A DNA stretch of 64,000 nucleotides. It comes from an uncultured Pseudomonadales bacterium (GTDB taxonomy: Bacteria; Pseudomonadota; Gammaproteobacteria; Pseudomonadales; Cellvibrionaceae). The DNA lies in NCBI GenBank assembly GCA_947488935.1, contig CANLBN010000003.1, forward strand, positions 248,001-312,000, in the 5' to 3' direction. The stretch's first letter is position 1. Each line of letters starts with the position of its first letter. Under the pieces are notes generated by a model, which worked only from the letters and a program-made list of their open reading frames with translations, was not told the DNA's origin and ran no database searches. Positions 8,839 through 18,799 of this stretch are shown piece by piece. The position numbers were made by a program, and so were the translations under genes.

Positions 8839-10200
8839 ATGACAGATGATGCTCCTTCGGTTGATCAATCTCTAGATGGCTCACCATTGGTTGAATCGCA
8901 ATGTATGTTGCCACCTTCTTTAGTCGAGGCTTTTTGGTTTTGGCTGCGTATTGGTTTTTTATCTTTTGGTGGGCCTGCAGCGCAAATTTCATTAATGCAT
9001 AGCGAGCTTGTTAAGGATAGAGGCTGGTTGAGTGAACAGCAATATTTACACGCACTTAGCTTTTGTATGTTGCTGCCGGGGCCAGAAGCGATGCAGTTGG
9101 CGACCTATGCAGGGTGGCGTTTGCACGGTGTAAAAGGTGGCTTGCTAGCCGGTAGCTTATTTGTGCTACCTGGTTCGTTCATTATCTTATTGCTTGCGGG
9201 GTTTTATTCGGCCTTTGGGTCGGTGCCTATTGTAGAGGCTTTTTTTATTGGTATTAAGTCAGCGGTTATTATTATTGTTATACAAGCGCTGTGGCGAATA
9301 TCTAAAAAAACGTTAGTGCATTTTTATTATTGGCTGATTGCTGGTGCCTCCTTTGTTGGAATATTCTTTTTTGCGATTCCCTTTCCCTACATTGTTGTTA
9401 GTGCATTATTATTGGGTTTTGTATTCTTCTCTTCATTGGTGCCTGCCCCTAAAACACAGGATCAATTGGTAAGGCTTAGTAAAGTATCTTTTCGCTTTGC
9501 ACTTTACTCTACTTTAAAAACAGCTTTAGTTTGGCTGTCTATTTGGTGGTTGCCTTTACTGCTTATTATCTACGCTTACCCTAGCAGTGTGTTTGCAGAC
9601 ATGGGCATCTTTTTTTCTAAGTTGGCTGTGGTGACCTTTGGTGGTGCCTATGCAGTTTTATCTTATATGGCACAGGATGTGGTAGTACAATACGGTTGGT
9701 TAAGCGCTCAACAAATGATCGATGGCTTAGGGCTTGCTGAGACAACGCCAGGGCCTTTAATTTTAGTGACCGAATTTGTCGGTTTTTTGGCTGCAAGCCA
9801 ACATGGGTTTTGGTTTGGCGTATTTGGTGCGTTAATCGCATTGTGGGCTACTTTTGTGCCCTGTTTTTTATGGGTGTTTTTAGGTGCGCCTTATATTGAG
9901 TGGTTGGGCGGGCAAGCGCGTATTAAATCTGCATTAAACTGTGTAACGGCAGCTGTGGTTGGCGTTATTTTGAACTTAAGCTTATGGTTTTTTCTGCATG
10001 TTTTGTTTGGTGAGGTCACCTTGCAGCAAATAGGTTGGCTAAAAGTTTGGACCCCTGATGTCAGTCAAATCAATTGGCAGGTATTGATTTTGATGTTCTT
10101 TGGAGCGTATATCTTATTTATGCGCAAATTGAATATTATTTGGTTGTTGTCGATTGTCTCTTTCCTAGGGTTATTATTGAATTTTTTACCAAGCCTGTAG
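8839..10200 (+). CDS. chrA: Chromate transporter, long-chain two-domain ChrA type
   Basis: This 453-residue membrane protein contains two CHR repeats. The first carries GFLSFGGPAAQISLMH and LLPGPEAMQLATYAGWRLHG (residues 35-95). The second carries VTFGGAYAVLSYMAQD, ETTPGPLILVTEFVGF and FGALIALWATFVPCF (residues 270-340). Long-chain ChrA proteins export chromate, probably exchanging with sulfate. The gene begins 42 bases after murJ on the same strand and precedes cytochrome b561 and yceI genes. Together they form an insert in the otherwise conserved murJ-ribF block. The substrate is inferred from the family alone. Confidence 0.88.
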   Translation: MTDDAPSVDQSLDGSPLVESQCMLPPSLVEAFWFWLRIGFLSFGGPAAQISLMHSELVKDRGWLSEQQYLHALSFCMLLPGPEAMQLATYAGWRLHGVKGGLLAGSLFVLPGSFIILLLAGFYSAFGSVPIVEAFFIGIKSAVIIIVIQALWRISKKTLVHFYYWLIAGASFVGIFFFAIPFPYIVVSALLLGFVFFSSLVPAPKTQDQLVRLSKVSFRFALYSTLKTALVWLSIWWLPLLLIIYAYPSSVFADMGIFFSKLAVVTFGGAYAVLSYMAQDVVVQYGWLSAQQMIDGLGLAETTPGPLILVTEFVGFLAASQHGFWFGVFGALIALWATFVPCFLWVFLGAPYIEWLGGQARIKSALNCVTAAVVGVILNLSLWFFLHVLFGEVTLQQIGWLKVWTPDVSQINWQVLILMFFGAYILFMRKLNIIWLLSIVSFLGLLLNFLPSL

Positions 10201-10241
10201 ACTAAAATCAATTGCGATCAAAAATTAACTGGTAGTATAAA

Positions 10242-10778
10242 ATGCTTTTAAATACACAAAATAGTTACGGTATTGTCGCTAAGCTATTGCATTGGTTGGT
10301 GGCGATCGTGGTATTTGGGCTTTTTGCGGTGGGTTTTTGGATGGTGGACTTAGGCTACTATGACTATTGGAATAAATTAGCGCCTCACTATCATAAAAGC
10401 GTTGGTATATTGTTATTAACGGTTATGGTGTTTCGAGTGACTTGGCGTTATTTTAATGTGAAGCCTGAAGCCCCTGAAGTTTTAACGCTAAAAGAGACTA
10501 AGGCCTCCCACTATATGCATATCATTTTATATGTCGCCATTTTTGGTATGTGTATCACTGGTTATTTAATCTCAACCGCAGATGGTCGTGGTATTGATGT
10601 ATTCAATTGGTTTAGTGTGCCATCGCTAGGCGCTTTTGTTGAGGACCAAGAAGATATTGCGGGTAATATTCATGAGTGGCTGTCCTACGGTTTGATCGGT
10701 TTGGCAGTTATTCATTTATTAGCCGCATTAAAACATCATTTTATTAATAGGGACGACGTATTAAAGCGTATGTTGTAA
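10242..10778 (+). CDS. Cytochrome b561 family protein
   Basis: This 178-residue protein has four hydrophobic helices. Histidines placed to bind two b haems occur at AKLLHWLVAI, PHYHKSVGIL, SHYMHIILYV and the final helix with GLAVIHLLAALKHHF. These match the bacterial b561 (CybB-like) family, which moves electrons between ubiquinol and periplasmic acceptors or superoxide. It is followed by a yceI gene, a pairing seen in many proteobacteria where YceI binds a polyisoprenoid or quinone-like lipid. The pair probably forms one transcription unit with chrA. Confidence 0.9.
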   Translation: MLLNTQNSYGIVAKLLHWLVAIVVFGLFAVGFWMVDLGYYDYWNKLAPHYHKSVGILLLTVMVFRVTWRYFNVKPEAPEVLTLKETKASHYMHIILYVAIFGMCITGYLISTADGRGIDVFNWFSVPSLGAFVEDQEDIAGNIHEWLSYGLIGLAVIHLLAALKHHFINRDDVLKRML

Positions 10779-10842
10779 GTGTTGTTTAGTCATTTTACAG
10801 TACTGTAGAGCAGTATTTATAAAGATATTTAGAGGAGTATTT

Positions 10843-11415
10843 ATGAAAAAGATCTTATTAGCACTCGCGACAGCGTCGGCTTTAATCACTTTGCCAGTGT
10901 CTGCGGCTGACTATGTGCTTGATGACAAAGGGGCCCATGCTTTTATCAATTTCAAAATTAAGCATCTGGGCTACTCGTGGTTAACGGGGCGGTTTAATAC
11001 CTTTACGGGTACATTTAATTACGATGCTGCAAAAGTGGCTGAGACTAAAATTGTTGTCGATATTGATCCGGCAAGTATCGACTCTAATCATGCAGAGCGC
11101 GACAGGCATCTTAAGGGGCCTGAGTTTCTTAATGTACGTAAGTTTGGCAAGGCCAAATTTGTGAGTACTAAAGTGAGCGATAAAGGCAATAATCAACTTG
11201 AGGTTGTGGGTGATTTAACCTTATTGGGCGTTACCAAAAGTATCGTGATTAACGCTGAAAAGATTGGCGAAGGTAAGGATCCTTGGGGTGGGTATCGCGC
11301 TGGCTTTTCTGGCACCTCACGTATTGGCCTAAAGGAATTTGGTATGGAAGAAAGCCTAGGCCCAGCATCGACGCATGTGGATTTGGAGTTACATATAGAG
11401 GGGATTCGACAGTAG
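10843..11415 (+). CDS. YceI family periplasmic lipid-binding protein
   Basis: This 190-residue protein has a clear Sec signal peptide (MKKILLALATASALITLPVSA, cleavage near residue 21-22). It then has a beta-barrel YceI domain with GAHAFINFKIKHLGYSWLTGRF near the start, HAERDRHLKGPEFLN and a final LGPASTHVDLELHIEG. YceI proteins bind long isoprenoid molecules in an elongated lipocalin-like barrel and are often induced by alkaline or organic-compound stress. A strong ribosome-binding site (AGAGGAG) precedes the ATG. The cytochrome b561 gene ends 64 bases upstream. Confidence 0.92.
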   Translation: MKKILLALATASALITLPVSAADYVLDDKGAHAFINFKIKHLGYSWLTGRFNTFTGTFNYDAAKVAETKIVVDIDPASIDSNHAERDRHLKGPEFLNVRKFGKAKFVSTKVSDKGNNQLEVVGDLTLLGVTKSIVINAEKIGEGKDPWGGYRAGFSGTSRIGLKEFGMEESLGPASTHVDLELHIEGIRQ

Positions 11416-11574
11416 TGTAGTTTGCTTGTTAGTAATTACCTTAATTTGGCCTTATTATCTTACTGAGTTATAGGGCCATTCAATTTCAAATCTCCCTATT
11501 TAAACGCACAATATCAGTTGTCGTTTCCCTCATAGCCGTTATACTTGCCCATTTTAAGTATTGGCGCGATTGCT

Positions 11575-12516
11575 GTGAGCTCTAAAGGCGAATTTATCCG
11601 TGGTTTATATAATATAAAGCCTATCCATTTTGGTAATGTTGTCACAATGGGATCTTTTGATGGTGTCCATTTGGGGCATCAAGCAATTATTAGTCAATTA
11701 AAAGCGCAAGCTCAAGGTTTGAATCTACCTTCTATGGTCATGATATTCGAGCCTCAACCTCATGAGTTTTTTGCAGGTGATAAAGCCCCTGCGCGGCTTA
11801 TGCGTTTAGGTGAAAAGATCCATGCTCTTTTTGAGCAAGGTGTAGATCGTGTGTTATGCCTGCCTTTTAATCATTCATTGAGTAGTTTGAGCGCAGCCGA
11901 TTTTATTCAGCAAATATTAATCGATGCTCTAGGCGTGCGTTACCTTGTTGTTGGTGACGATTTTCGTTTTGGTAGCGGGCGCAGCGGTGGTTATAGCGAT
12001 TTAGTGGCGGCAGGTGAGGAACAAGGTTTTGATGTGACCGACACGCAATCATTTTTGATCGATCAGCAGCGTGTAAGTAGTACGCTTATTCGAGATTTAT
12101 TACAACAAAATGACTTTGCCCAAGCTGCTCATTTACTGGGTAAACCCTATACGATTAGTGGGCGTGTAGTTAAGGGGCAGCAGTTGGGGCGGCAGTTAGG
12201 TGCGCCAACGGCTAATGTACATTTGCATCGATACCGCTCGCCACTTGCCGGTGTGTTTGCAGTGCTTGTCGAGCTGGCCACGGGCGAGGTAGTCCAAGGG
12301 GTTGCTAATGTTGGTGTAAGGCCGACACTTGGCGGTGACGCAAAAGCTATTTTAGAAGTGCATCTTTTTGATAGAAATGATGACCTTTACGGGCAAAATA
12401 TTATCGTCGAATTTAAGCATCAATTACGACAGGAAAAACGCTTTGAAAGCTTAGATGCGCTTAAACGCCAGATACAAGAAGATATTGTAAAAGCGCGGCA
12501 TTATTTTGCACATTAA
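11575..12516 (+). CDS. ribF: Bifunctional riboflavin kinase / FAD synthetase
   Basis: The N-terminal FMN adenylyltransferase domain shows TMGSFDGVHLGH (the GxFDGxHxGH nucleotidyltransferase motif) and GDDFRFGSGRSG. The C-terminal flavokinase domain shows GRQLGAPTANV and GVANVGVRPTL. The enzyme converts riboflavin to FMN and then FAD. I chose the GTG at 11575, which gives 313 residues, the length of the E. coli enzyme, and an N-terminus close to the FIRGLYNI core. The frame stays open up to a TTG at 11545. No clear ribosome-binding site favours either start. No FMN riboswitch-like structure was recognised upstream. Confidence 0.93.
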   Translation: MSSKGEFIRGLYNIKPIHFGNVVTMGSFDGVHLGHQAIISQLKAQAQGLNLPSMVMIFEPQPHEFFAGDKAPARLMRLGEKIHALFEQGVDRVLCLPFNHSLSSLSAADFIQQILIDALGVRYLVVGDDFRFGSGRSGGYSDLVAAGEEQGFDVTDTQSFLIDQQRVSSTLIRDLLQQNDFAQAAHLLGKPYTISGRVVKGQQLGRQLGAPTANVHLHRYRSPLAGVFAVLVELATGEVVQGVANVGVRPTLGGDAKAILEVHLFDRNDDLYGQNIIVEFKHQLRQEKRFESLDALKRQIQEDIVKARHYFAH

Positions 12517-12631
12517 CACGGTTGAAAGTTAACAGCTTTGAACATGAAAAGACTATTTACCATTTATACTAAGCGCCAATGCTGCAATGCTTGGCTCTAA
12601 TAATTTTTATTGAATACGATTAGATAACAAC

Positions 12632-15442
12632 ATGACTGATTATAAAGCAACTCTGAATTTACCGAATACCTCTTTCCCCATGAAAGCGAACTTGGCTCAG
12701 CGTGAGCCACAAATACTAAAAAAATGGCAAACAGAAGATGTGTATCAAATTATTCGAGAGGCTCGAGCTGGACGAGATCAATTTATTTTGCACGATGGCC
12801 CTCCCTATGCGAATGGTAATATTCATATTGGTCATGCGGTTAACAAAATATTAAAAGATATTATTGTTAAATCTAAAACTCTCAGTGGTTTTGATGCACC
12901 CTATGTCCCGGGTTGGGATTGCCATGGCTTACCCATTGAGCATCAGGTCGAGAAAAAAATCGGTAAGGCAGGCGTTAAAGTTGATGTGAAAACTTTTCGT
13001 CAAAAATGTCGCGATTATGCCGCTAAACAGGTCGAAGGGCAAAAGACGGATTTTATCCGTTTAGGTGTACTAGGGCAGTGGGATAAGCCTTATTTGACAA
13101 TGGATTTTAAAACCGAAGCCGATACCGTGCGTGCTCTCGGAAGCATTGCAGAAAACGGTTATCTAGTGCGGGGTTATAAGCCTGTTTATTGGAGCGTTGT
13201 CGGTGGCTCTGCTTTGGCAGAGGCAGAGGTTGAGTATCAAGATAAAACGTCATTTTCTATCGATGTACGCTACCAACTCATCGATGAAAAAGAACTGGCT
13301 AATCGTGTTGATGATCTTTCTGGTGAGGGCGATATATCTGTTCTTATTTGGACAACAACACCTTGGACCTTGCCTGCAAGTTCTGCGGTGAGCTTAAATT
13401 CCGAGTTTAATTATGTTGTTGTACAAGCAGGCAGCGAGCGTTTAATTATTGCAGAGGATTTAATCGAAGCCGTTATGACTCGTGGTGGCCTCGAAAATTA
13501 TTCCGTTGTTGGTCATGTTAAAGGTGATGCGTTAGAAGGTTTGTTATTACAGCACCCTTTTTATGAGAGGCAAGTGCCTGTTGTGCTGGGTGATCATGTA
13601 ACCACCGATGCTGGTACGGGTTGTGTGCATACTGCCCCTGACCATGGCATGGATGACTTTGTTGTCTCGCAAAAATATGGCATAGAGACACTTAACTATG
13701 TTCAAGGCGATGGCACCTATCATAATGGTGTTGAGTTCTTTGCTGGTGAGCATGTCTACAAGGTTGATGCAAAAGTTATTGAGCTTTTGAGAGAGCGTAA
13801 TAAATTATTTTATCAAACAAAATTTGAGCATAGCTTTCCTCATTGCTGGCGCACCAAAACGCCATTAATTTTTCGTGCAACGCCGCAATGGTTTATTACG
13901 CTTAATCACAATGATCTACGAGCTAATATTAATTCTGCGATTAACGATGTGCAGTGGATCCCTAATTGGGGACAGGCACGTATCGAAGGTATGATCGAAA
14001 ATAGCCCTGACTGGTGTGTGTCACGCCAGCGTACTTGGGGTGTTCCAATCACTTTGTTTGTGCATAAAGAGACCCAAGAGCTGCATCCAAACACAGCTGA
14101 GCTTGTCGAGAAAGTTGCCCAAAAAATTGAACAAGACGGTATCGATGCGTGGTTTGAACTCACCGCTGAGGAATTGTTGGGGGATGATGCCAATAATTAC
14201 GAAAAAGTAACGGATACATTAGACGTATGGTTCGACTCGGGTGTTACGCATCACTCGGTTGTTCGTGCACGGGATAATTTACGCTTTCCTGCAGACTTAT
14301 ATCTAGAGGGCTCAGATCAACATCGTGGTTGGTTTCAGTCTTCACTTAAAACATCCATGACAATAAATGGCGTGCCACCTTATAAACAGGTGCTAACTCA
14401 TGGCTTTACCGTAGACTCCGAAGGTCGCAAGATGTCGAAGTCAATTGGCAATGTGATTCCACCCCAAAAAGTGATGAATGATTTGGGGGCAGATGTATTG
14501 CGCCTATGGGTAGCGGCAACTGACTTTAGCGCCGAAATGAGTGTCTCCGATGAGATCTTAAAGCGTACTGCCGATTCTTATCGACGTATTCGTAATACTG
14601 CACGTTTCTTTTTGGGTAGTTTAGATGACTTTAATCCAGCGACAGACTGTGTTGATCTCGATGAGATGATAGCGCTTGACCAGTGGGCAGTTAACCGTGC
14701 CTCACACTTGCAGCAAGAATTTATAGACGCTTTTGATGCTTATCAATTTCACCTTATTTATCAAAAATTACATAATTTTTGTATTGTTGATATGGGCGGC
14801 TTTTACCTTGATATTATTAAAGATCGCTTATATACCTGTAATGCAAACAGTAAGGCTCGGCGCTCGGCACAAACGGCGCTTTATCATATTGCCGAGGCCT
14901 TTACGCGTTGGATAACTCCCATATTAAGTTATACCGCCGATGAACTTTGGGATGCTTTACCGGCACTTGCTCATCGAGAGAAAACTGTTTTTGCTGCCAA
15001 GTGGTATAAACTACCTAAGACCAGCAAAGTGGGTGCAGGCTTGGATGAGAGCTATTGGGAGTTAATTGCCGATGTTAAAAATGCAGTGAATAAGGCAATT
15101 GAGACAAAACGTAACGAGGGTGTTGTGGGTAAAGCTTTATCCGCATCAGTCTCTCTCTATTGTAGTGGCGAGTTGGCGAGCCAGATAAATCGTTTGGGAG
15201 ACGAGCTTCGCTTTGTGTTAATTACGTCGAGCGCTGCCATTATTGAAGGTGTTGCGCCCGCAAATGCAGTAGACACTGAGATGGATGGGTTGGCAGTATT
15301 GATTGAGCCAAGTGCTGCTGAAAAATGCGTGCGTTGTTGGCATCAACGTGCAGATGTTGGCAGTATCGAGGAGCACAAAGAGCTTTGTGGGCGTTGTGTA
15401 GAAAATATCGACGGTGATGGCGAGTCAAGGCATTTTGCGTAA
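12632..15442 (+). CDS. ileS: Isoleucyl-tRNA synthetase
   Basis: This 936-residue class I synthetase has HIGH at residues 65-68 (inside [13 protein letters not shown]) and KMSKS at 600-604. It has the editing-domain threonine-rich [11 protein letters not shown] and a C-terminal zinc ribbon (CVRCW and CGRC pairs). It is of the standard bacterial type, cytoplasmic, and charges tRNA-Ile with proofreading of valine. It is followed directly by lspA, the usual gammaproteobacterial order. No T-box or other leader element was seen in the 115-base upstream gap. Confidence 0.98.
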   Translation: MTDYKATLNLPNTSFPMKANLAQREPQILKKWQTEDVYQIIREARAGRDQFILHDGPPYANGNIHIGHAVNKILKDIIVKSKTLSGFDAPYVPGWDCHGLPIEHQVEKKIGKAGVKVDVKTFRQKCRDYAAKQVEGQKTDFIRLGVLGQWDKPYLTMDFKTEADTVRALGSIAENGYLVRGYKPVYWSVVGGSALAEAEVEYQDKTSFSIDVRYQLIDEKELANRVDDLSGEGDISVLIWTTTPWTLPASSAVSLNSEFNYVVVQAGSERLIIAEDLIEAVMTRGGLENYSVVGHVKGDALEGLLLQHPFYERQVPVVLGDHVTTDAGTGCVHTAPDHGMDDFVVSQKYGIETLNYVQGDGTYHNGVEFFAGEHVYKVDAKVIELLRERNKLFYQTKFEHSFPHCWRTKTPLIFRATPQWFITLNHNDLRANINSAINDVQWIPNWGQARIEGMIENSPDWCVSRQRTWGVPITLFVHKETQELHPNTAELVEKVAQKIEQDGIDAWFELTAEELLGDDANNYEKVTDTLDVWFDSGVTHHSVVRARDNLRFPADLYLEGSDQHRGWFQSSLKTSMTINGVPPYKQVLTHGFTVDSEGRKMSKSIGNVIPPQKVMNDLGADVLRLWVAATDFSAEMSVSDEILKRTADSYRRIRNTARFFLGSLDDFNPATDCVDLDEMIALDQWAVNRASHLQQEFIDAFDAYQFHLIYQKLHNFCIVDMGGFYLDIIKDRLYTCNANSKARRSAQTALYHIAEAFTRWITPILSYTADELWDALPALAHREKTVFAAKWYKLPKTSKVGAGLDESYWELIADVKNAVNKAIETKRNEGVVGKALSASVSLYCSGELASQINRLGDELRFVLITSSAAIIEGVAPANAVDTEMDGLAVLIEPSAAEKCVRCWHQRADVGSIEEHKELCGRCVENIDGDGESRHFA

Positions 15443-15450
15443 ATTTACTA

Positions 15451-16020
15451 GTGATTGAATATATGAATGCAATGAGCTTGCTTAATTTTAAACAGAAAGC
15501 TATTTATCTTTTCTTGGCACTTTTTATTTTGGTGGTAGATCAGCTGACAAAGAATTGGGCTGTGTCAAGCCTAGTTTACTCTGAGCCAAGTGGTTTTTTG
15601 CCATTCTTTAATTTCACTCTGCTTTATAACTATGGGGCTGCCTTTAGCTTTTTAGATGATGCGGGAGGATGGCAGCGTTGGTTTTTTGGTGTCGTTGCTT
15701 TTTTTGTTAGCCTATTATTGCTTGTTTGGATTGTTCGCTTAGAGCGTAATAAAAAAGTAGAGCTTTTTGGTTTGGCTTTTATATTAGGTGGGGCTATTGG
15801 CAATCTTTACGATAGAGTGTTGTTGGGTTATGTGGTCGATTTTATCGATTGGTTTTATCCAGCATCGCAATCGTGTTTGCCATTTTTTTATGCGCGGTTA
15901 GATTTGCAAACCTGTCATTGGCCTGCATTTAATATTGCTGATGCATCAATATTGCTGGGAGTGACGTTATTACTGTTTGACACGTTTTTTAAAAAAGATG
16001 AAAAGCAAGATAGTAAATAA
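15451..16020 (+). CDS. lspA: Lipoprotein signal peptidase (signal peptidase II)
   Basis: This 189-residue membrane protein has four helices. The aspartyl protease pair sits at VVDFI (D130) and NIADAS (D164), with GNLYDR just before the first. It cleaves the signal peptide from diacylglyceryl-modified prolipoproteins such as the BamD, RND adaptor and outer-membrane factor encoded in this window. About fifteen extra residues (including two Cys) lie between the two catalytic motifs compared with E. coli. The GTG at 15451 sits eight bases after ileS; ATGs at 15463 and 15472 are alternative starts. Confidence 0.96.
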   Translation: MIEYMNAMSLLNFKQKAIYLFLALFILVVDQLTKNWAVSSLVYSEPSGFLPFFNFTLLYNYGAAFSFLDDAGGWQRWFFGVVAFFVSLLLLVWIVRLERNKKVELFGLAFILGGAIGNLYDRVLLGYVVDFIDWFYPASQSCLPFFYARLDLQTCHWPAFNIADASILLGVTLLLFDTFFKKDEKQDSK

Positions 16021-16055
16021 GATAAATCTGAAAGAGATTTTTAAGAGAAAAGATA

Positions 16056-16505
16056 ATGACAGAACTAGTAATTGGTGAGGGTACACAAGTCACTTTGCAT
16101 TTTTCGCTGACGCTTAAAAATGGCCACGTTGTCGATTCTAATTTCGAACAAGAACCCGCTCAATTTGTCGTGGGTGATGGTAATTTATTAGAGGGTTTCG
16201 AAAAAGCCATTATGGGATTGCCCGTTGGTGCTCGTGAGGTTTTTACCATAAGCTCAGAAGATGGTTTTGGCCAAACAAACCCGAATAATGTTCAAACATT
16301 CAAGCGCGATCAATTTGATAGTGATCTAGAGCTTGAGGAGGGCTTGATATTATCCTTTGCCGATGCACAAAATGACGAGTTGCCTGGTGTTATCGAAAGT
16401 ATTGATGACGAAATAGTGACTGTTGATTTCAATCATCCCTTAGCGGGAAAAGAAATAGATTTTGAAGTTGAAATCCTTGCAATTGATCCTTGTGTTAAGC
16501 ACTAG
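16056..16505 (+). CDS. fkpB: FKBP-type peptidyl-prolyl isomerase, SlpA/FkpB
   Basis: This 149-residue cytoplasmic protein has the FKBP/SlyD-like arrangement. The split FKBP domain shows VTLHFSLTLKNGHVVDSNF and EGFEKAIMGLPVGA, with an inserted-in-flap segment (EDGFGQTNPNNVQ) and NHPLAGKEIDFEVEI near the end. It catalyses prolyl isomerisation and acts as a small chaperone. Its place between lspA and ispH is conserved across gammaproteobacteria, and an AGAGAAA ribosome-binding site precedes the ATG. Confidence 0.94.
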   Translation: MTELVIGEGTQVTLHFSLTLKNGHVVDSNFEQEPAQFVVGDGNLLEGFEKAIMGLPVGAREVFTISSEDGFGQTNPNNVQTFKRDQFDSDLELEEGLILSFADAQNDELPGVIESIDDEIVTVDFNHPLAGKEIDFEVEILAIDPCVKH

Positions 16506-16587
16506 GGCAAGCTTTTTATAGAGAGTTTGTTGCAGTTTTTATTTTTAATGTTAAAAGTTTTAGTAAAGTAAATAGTTGGGAATATTC

Positions 16588-17532
16588 ATGGGTGCACAAA
16601 TTAAATTAGCAAATCCGAGAGGCTTTTGTGCCGGTGTTGATCGCGCTATCGATATTGTTAATCGTGCGCTAGATGTATATGGCCCGCCTATCTATGTACG
16701 CCATGAGGTCGTTCATAATAAATTTGTTGTTGATAGCCTGCGTGAACGCGGTGCAATTTTTGTGGATGAATTACACGAAGTGCCCGATGATAAGATCGTT
16801 ATTTTTAGCGCGCACGGTGTTTCTAAGGCCGTTAAAAAGAATGCCAGTGATCGCGAGCTTAAAGTCTTCGATGCCACCTGCCCATTAGTGACAAAAGTTC
16901 ATCTTGAAGTGACCCGCTATAGCCGTACAGGTACCGAATGCGTACTTATTGGCCACGAAGGGCACCCAGAAGTAGAGGGGACTATGGGGCAGTATAACTC
17001 TGATGCTGGCGGTGAAATCTATCTAGTAGAGAATGAGGAAGATGCGGCTAATTTAGATGTAAAAAACCCTAATGAGCTTTTTTATGTGACGCAAACAACA
17101 TTATCTATGGACGATACTGCTAAGGTCATTGCAGCACTACGCCAAAAATTTCCCAATATTCAAGGCCCCAAAACCGATGATATCTGCTATGCCACACAAA
17201 ATCGCCAAGATGCTGTTAAGCAGCTGGCTTTGGAGTGCGATTTGGTATTAGTTGTCGGTTCTCCAAATAGCTCAAACTCCAACCGCCTTAGCGAGCTCGC
17301 CGAGCGCTGTGGTGCGGAATCCTACCTTGTTGATAATGCCTCACATGTCAAACCCGAATGGCTTGAAGGTAAAAAGGCTATTGGTGTAACAGCCGGTGCA
17401 TCGGCACCGGAGGTATTGGTAAAAGAGGTTATCGATGCGCTTACGTCTTTTGGCGCAGATACTCCGCAAGAAATGCACGGTGAGCTAGAGAATATCAGCT
17501 TTTCACTACCCAAAGAGCTACGCCTGCCATAA
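16588..17532 (+). CDS. ispH: 4-hydroxy-3-methylbut-2-enyl diphosphate reductase
   Basis: This enzyme performs the last step of the MEP isoprenoid pathway, turning HMBPP into IPP and DMAPP with a [4Fe-4S] cluster. The three cluster cysteines are C14 ([12 protein letters not shown]), C98 (DATCPLV) and C200 ([11 protein letters not shown]). The NSSNSNRL substrate loop is present. I chose the ATG at 16588 (314 residues), which matches the normal N-terminus; the frame also has a TTG at 16576. It ends the ribF-ileS-lspA-fkpB-ispH group. Confidence 0.97.
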   Translation: MGAQIKLANPRGFCAGVDRAIDIVNRALDVYGPPIYVRHEVVHNKFVVDSLRERGAIFVDELHEVPDDKIVIFSAHGVSKAVKKNASDRELKVFDATCPLVTKVHLEVTRYSRTGTECVLIGHEGHPEVEGTMGQYNSDAGGEIYLVENEEDAANLDVKNPNELFYVTQTTLSMDDTAKVIAALRQKFPNIQGPKTDDICYATQNRQDAVKQLALECDLVLVVGSPNSSNSNRLSELAERCGAESYLVDNASHVKPEWLEGKKAIGVTAGASAPEVLVKEVIDALTSFGADTPQEMHGELENISFSLPKELRLP

Positions 17533-17612
17533 CTACCTATAGTCGATGGCTTTACTCGCCTATAAAATGTGATTTAATTGTCACAAATTAAACAACCCTG
17601 TCTGCTAGTCTC

Positions 17613-17655
17613 AAAAAACCAACCACTTATCTAGCATGAGTGGTGGTTATTCTTT
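17613..17655 (+). terminator. Possible terminator after ispH
   Basis: A hairpin pairs ACCACT (17622-17627) with AGTGGT (17639-17644), extended by AACC/GGTT across a one-base bulge. The loop is eleven bases. It is followed by ATTCTTTA, which is only moderately T-rich. It would separate ispH from the pilin operon. Confidence 0.4.
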
Positions 17656-17695
17656 AGATAGATATACTAATTTCATAGAAAGAGATAATTTACTT

Positions 17696-18184
17696 ATGCA
17701 TACCCAAAATATACAAAGCCGAAAAGTCAAAAAGACCGCAGGTTTTACGTTAATAGAACTTATAGTCGTAGTGGTGATTATAGGCATTATTTCCGTTGTA
17801 GGTATTCCGGGGATGCTTTCATTGCTTGGTAATGTTTCTCAAACTGCGAGTGCAGATAAGCTATTAAACTCATTAGCTTATGCGCGTGGTGAGGCAGTGG
17901 CGAGAGTTGAAAATATAGCAGTAACAACGCTGCCAGGTGCCGATATCGGCTGGAATGTATTTATAGATACAGATAATGATTGTGTCCAAGACAATGGTGA
18001 GGTAGTACTTAGGGTGGTTGATATTACGGCAGATAGTGTCACTATTGGTACTGGTTGTGTCGGTTTTAACGCTTTAGGTGAGAGAAGTAGTGGCCCAGAT
18101 ACTATTACGATTGACTCTGGTACTGCCACTATTCCTGATACTGTTATAACTATTGCACCATCGGGTACAGCTAGAATTAATTAA
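17696..18184 (+). CDS. fimU: Type IV pilus minor pilin FimU (GspH/FimT class)
   Basis: This 162-residue prepilin has a basic leader ending in KKTAG, followed by FTLIELIVVVVIIGII, a textbook class III signal cleaved by PilD before Phe with Glu at +5. The globular part has the GspH/FimT hallmark FIDTDNDCVQDNGEVVLR. It probably sits in the pilus tip complex with PilV, PilW, PilX and PilY1. An upstream ATG at 17636 exists, but it lies within a hairpin. The ATG at 17696 has an AAAGAGA ribosome-binding site and gives a normal leader. Confidence 0.88.
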   Translation: MHTQNIQSRKVKKTAGFTLIELIVVVVIIGIISVVGIPGMLSLLGNVSQTASADKLLNSLAYARGEAVARVENIAVTTLPGADIGWNVFIDTDNDCVQDNGEVVLRVVDITADSVTIGTGCVGFNALGERSSGPDTITIDSGTATIPDTVITIAPSGTARIN

Positions 18185-18232
18185 GTTTAAATTTGGGCTT
18201 TAAATATGTTTGTTAATGATAAAAAGGATTCC

Positions 18233-18799
18233 ATGTCGGCTTCATTTAAAAGACCGAATAGGAGTAGGTTAGAGCAAGGCACTAGTTTAATTGAAGTTAT
18301 TGTGTCGTTATTGATTCTTGGTGTCGGTTTGCTTGGTGTGTTAAGTCTCCAAGCAAATGGGCTTAATGGTAATCAGCGTGCTAATTTTGTGACTGACGCT
18401 CAGATATTGGCTCAAGACATGGCGGATAGAATACTGGCAGCAGCTAATGCTGAAAGAATAGTTGAAGCGAGTAATCCACTTGTTCCAGAATTTGCTGCTA
18501 AGTATGTTCGTAATGGCAATTATGCTGGTATCAATGTTCAAAAAGGTGCTGCAGATAATAATACTGTTTGTAACCCCACAGCAACTGCGTGTGACGTTAT
18601 AGATGCAAAAGAATATAACGAAAATGAATGGCTCAGCTTAATGACGGGCTCTTCTTTACCTCAAGGTCGTGCAATTGTTGCATGGAATGAGCCAATTTAT
18701 CGGATACAAGTTATGTGGGATCAAGAGCGTGTAGGTGGAGCAGTCGAGTGTACTATCACGAATTGCTTTCAAATGGAGGTCAGAGTTCCTCGTGATTAA
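18233..18799 (+). CDS. pilV: Type IV pilus minor pilin PilV
   Basis: This is a prepilin of about 188 residues with the leader end LEQG and the cleaved helix TSLIEVIVSLLILGVGLLGV, keeping Glu5. The next segment, QRANFVTDAQILAQDMADRI, is typical of PilV. The ATG at 18233 is preceded by AAGGA at good spacing; an earlier ATG at 18206 has none. PilV links FimU, PilW and PilX in the initiating/tip complex. The end overlaps the start of pilW by eight bases. Confidence 0.88.
   Translation: MSASFKRPNRSRLEQGTSLIEVIVSLLILGVGLLGVLSLQANGLNGNQRANFVTDAQILAQDMADRILAAANAERIVEASNPLVPEFAAKYVRNGNYAGINVQKGAADNNTVCNPTATACDVIDAKEYNENEWLSLMTGSSLPQGRAIVAWNEPIYRIQVMWDQERVGGAVECTITNCFQMEVRVPRD

Noticed and set aside
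11416..11574. FMN riboswitch ahead of ribF
   Set aside because: No conserved RFN-like helices or terminator could be seen in the gap.
17568..17585. TGTGA-N8-TCACA before the pilin operon as a CRP/Vfr site
   Set aside because: The spacing is eight, not the six bases required by the CRP/Vfr consensus.
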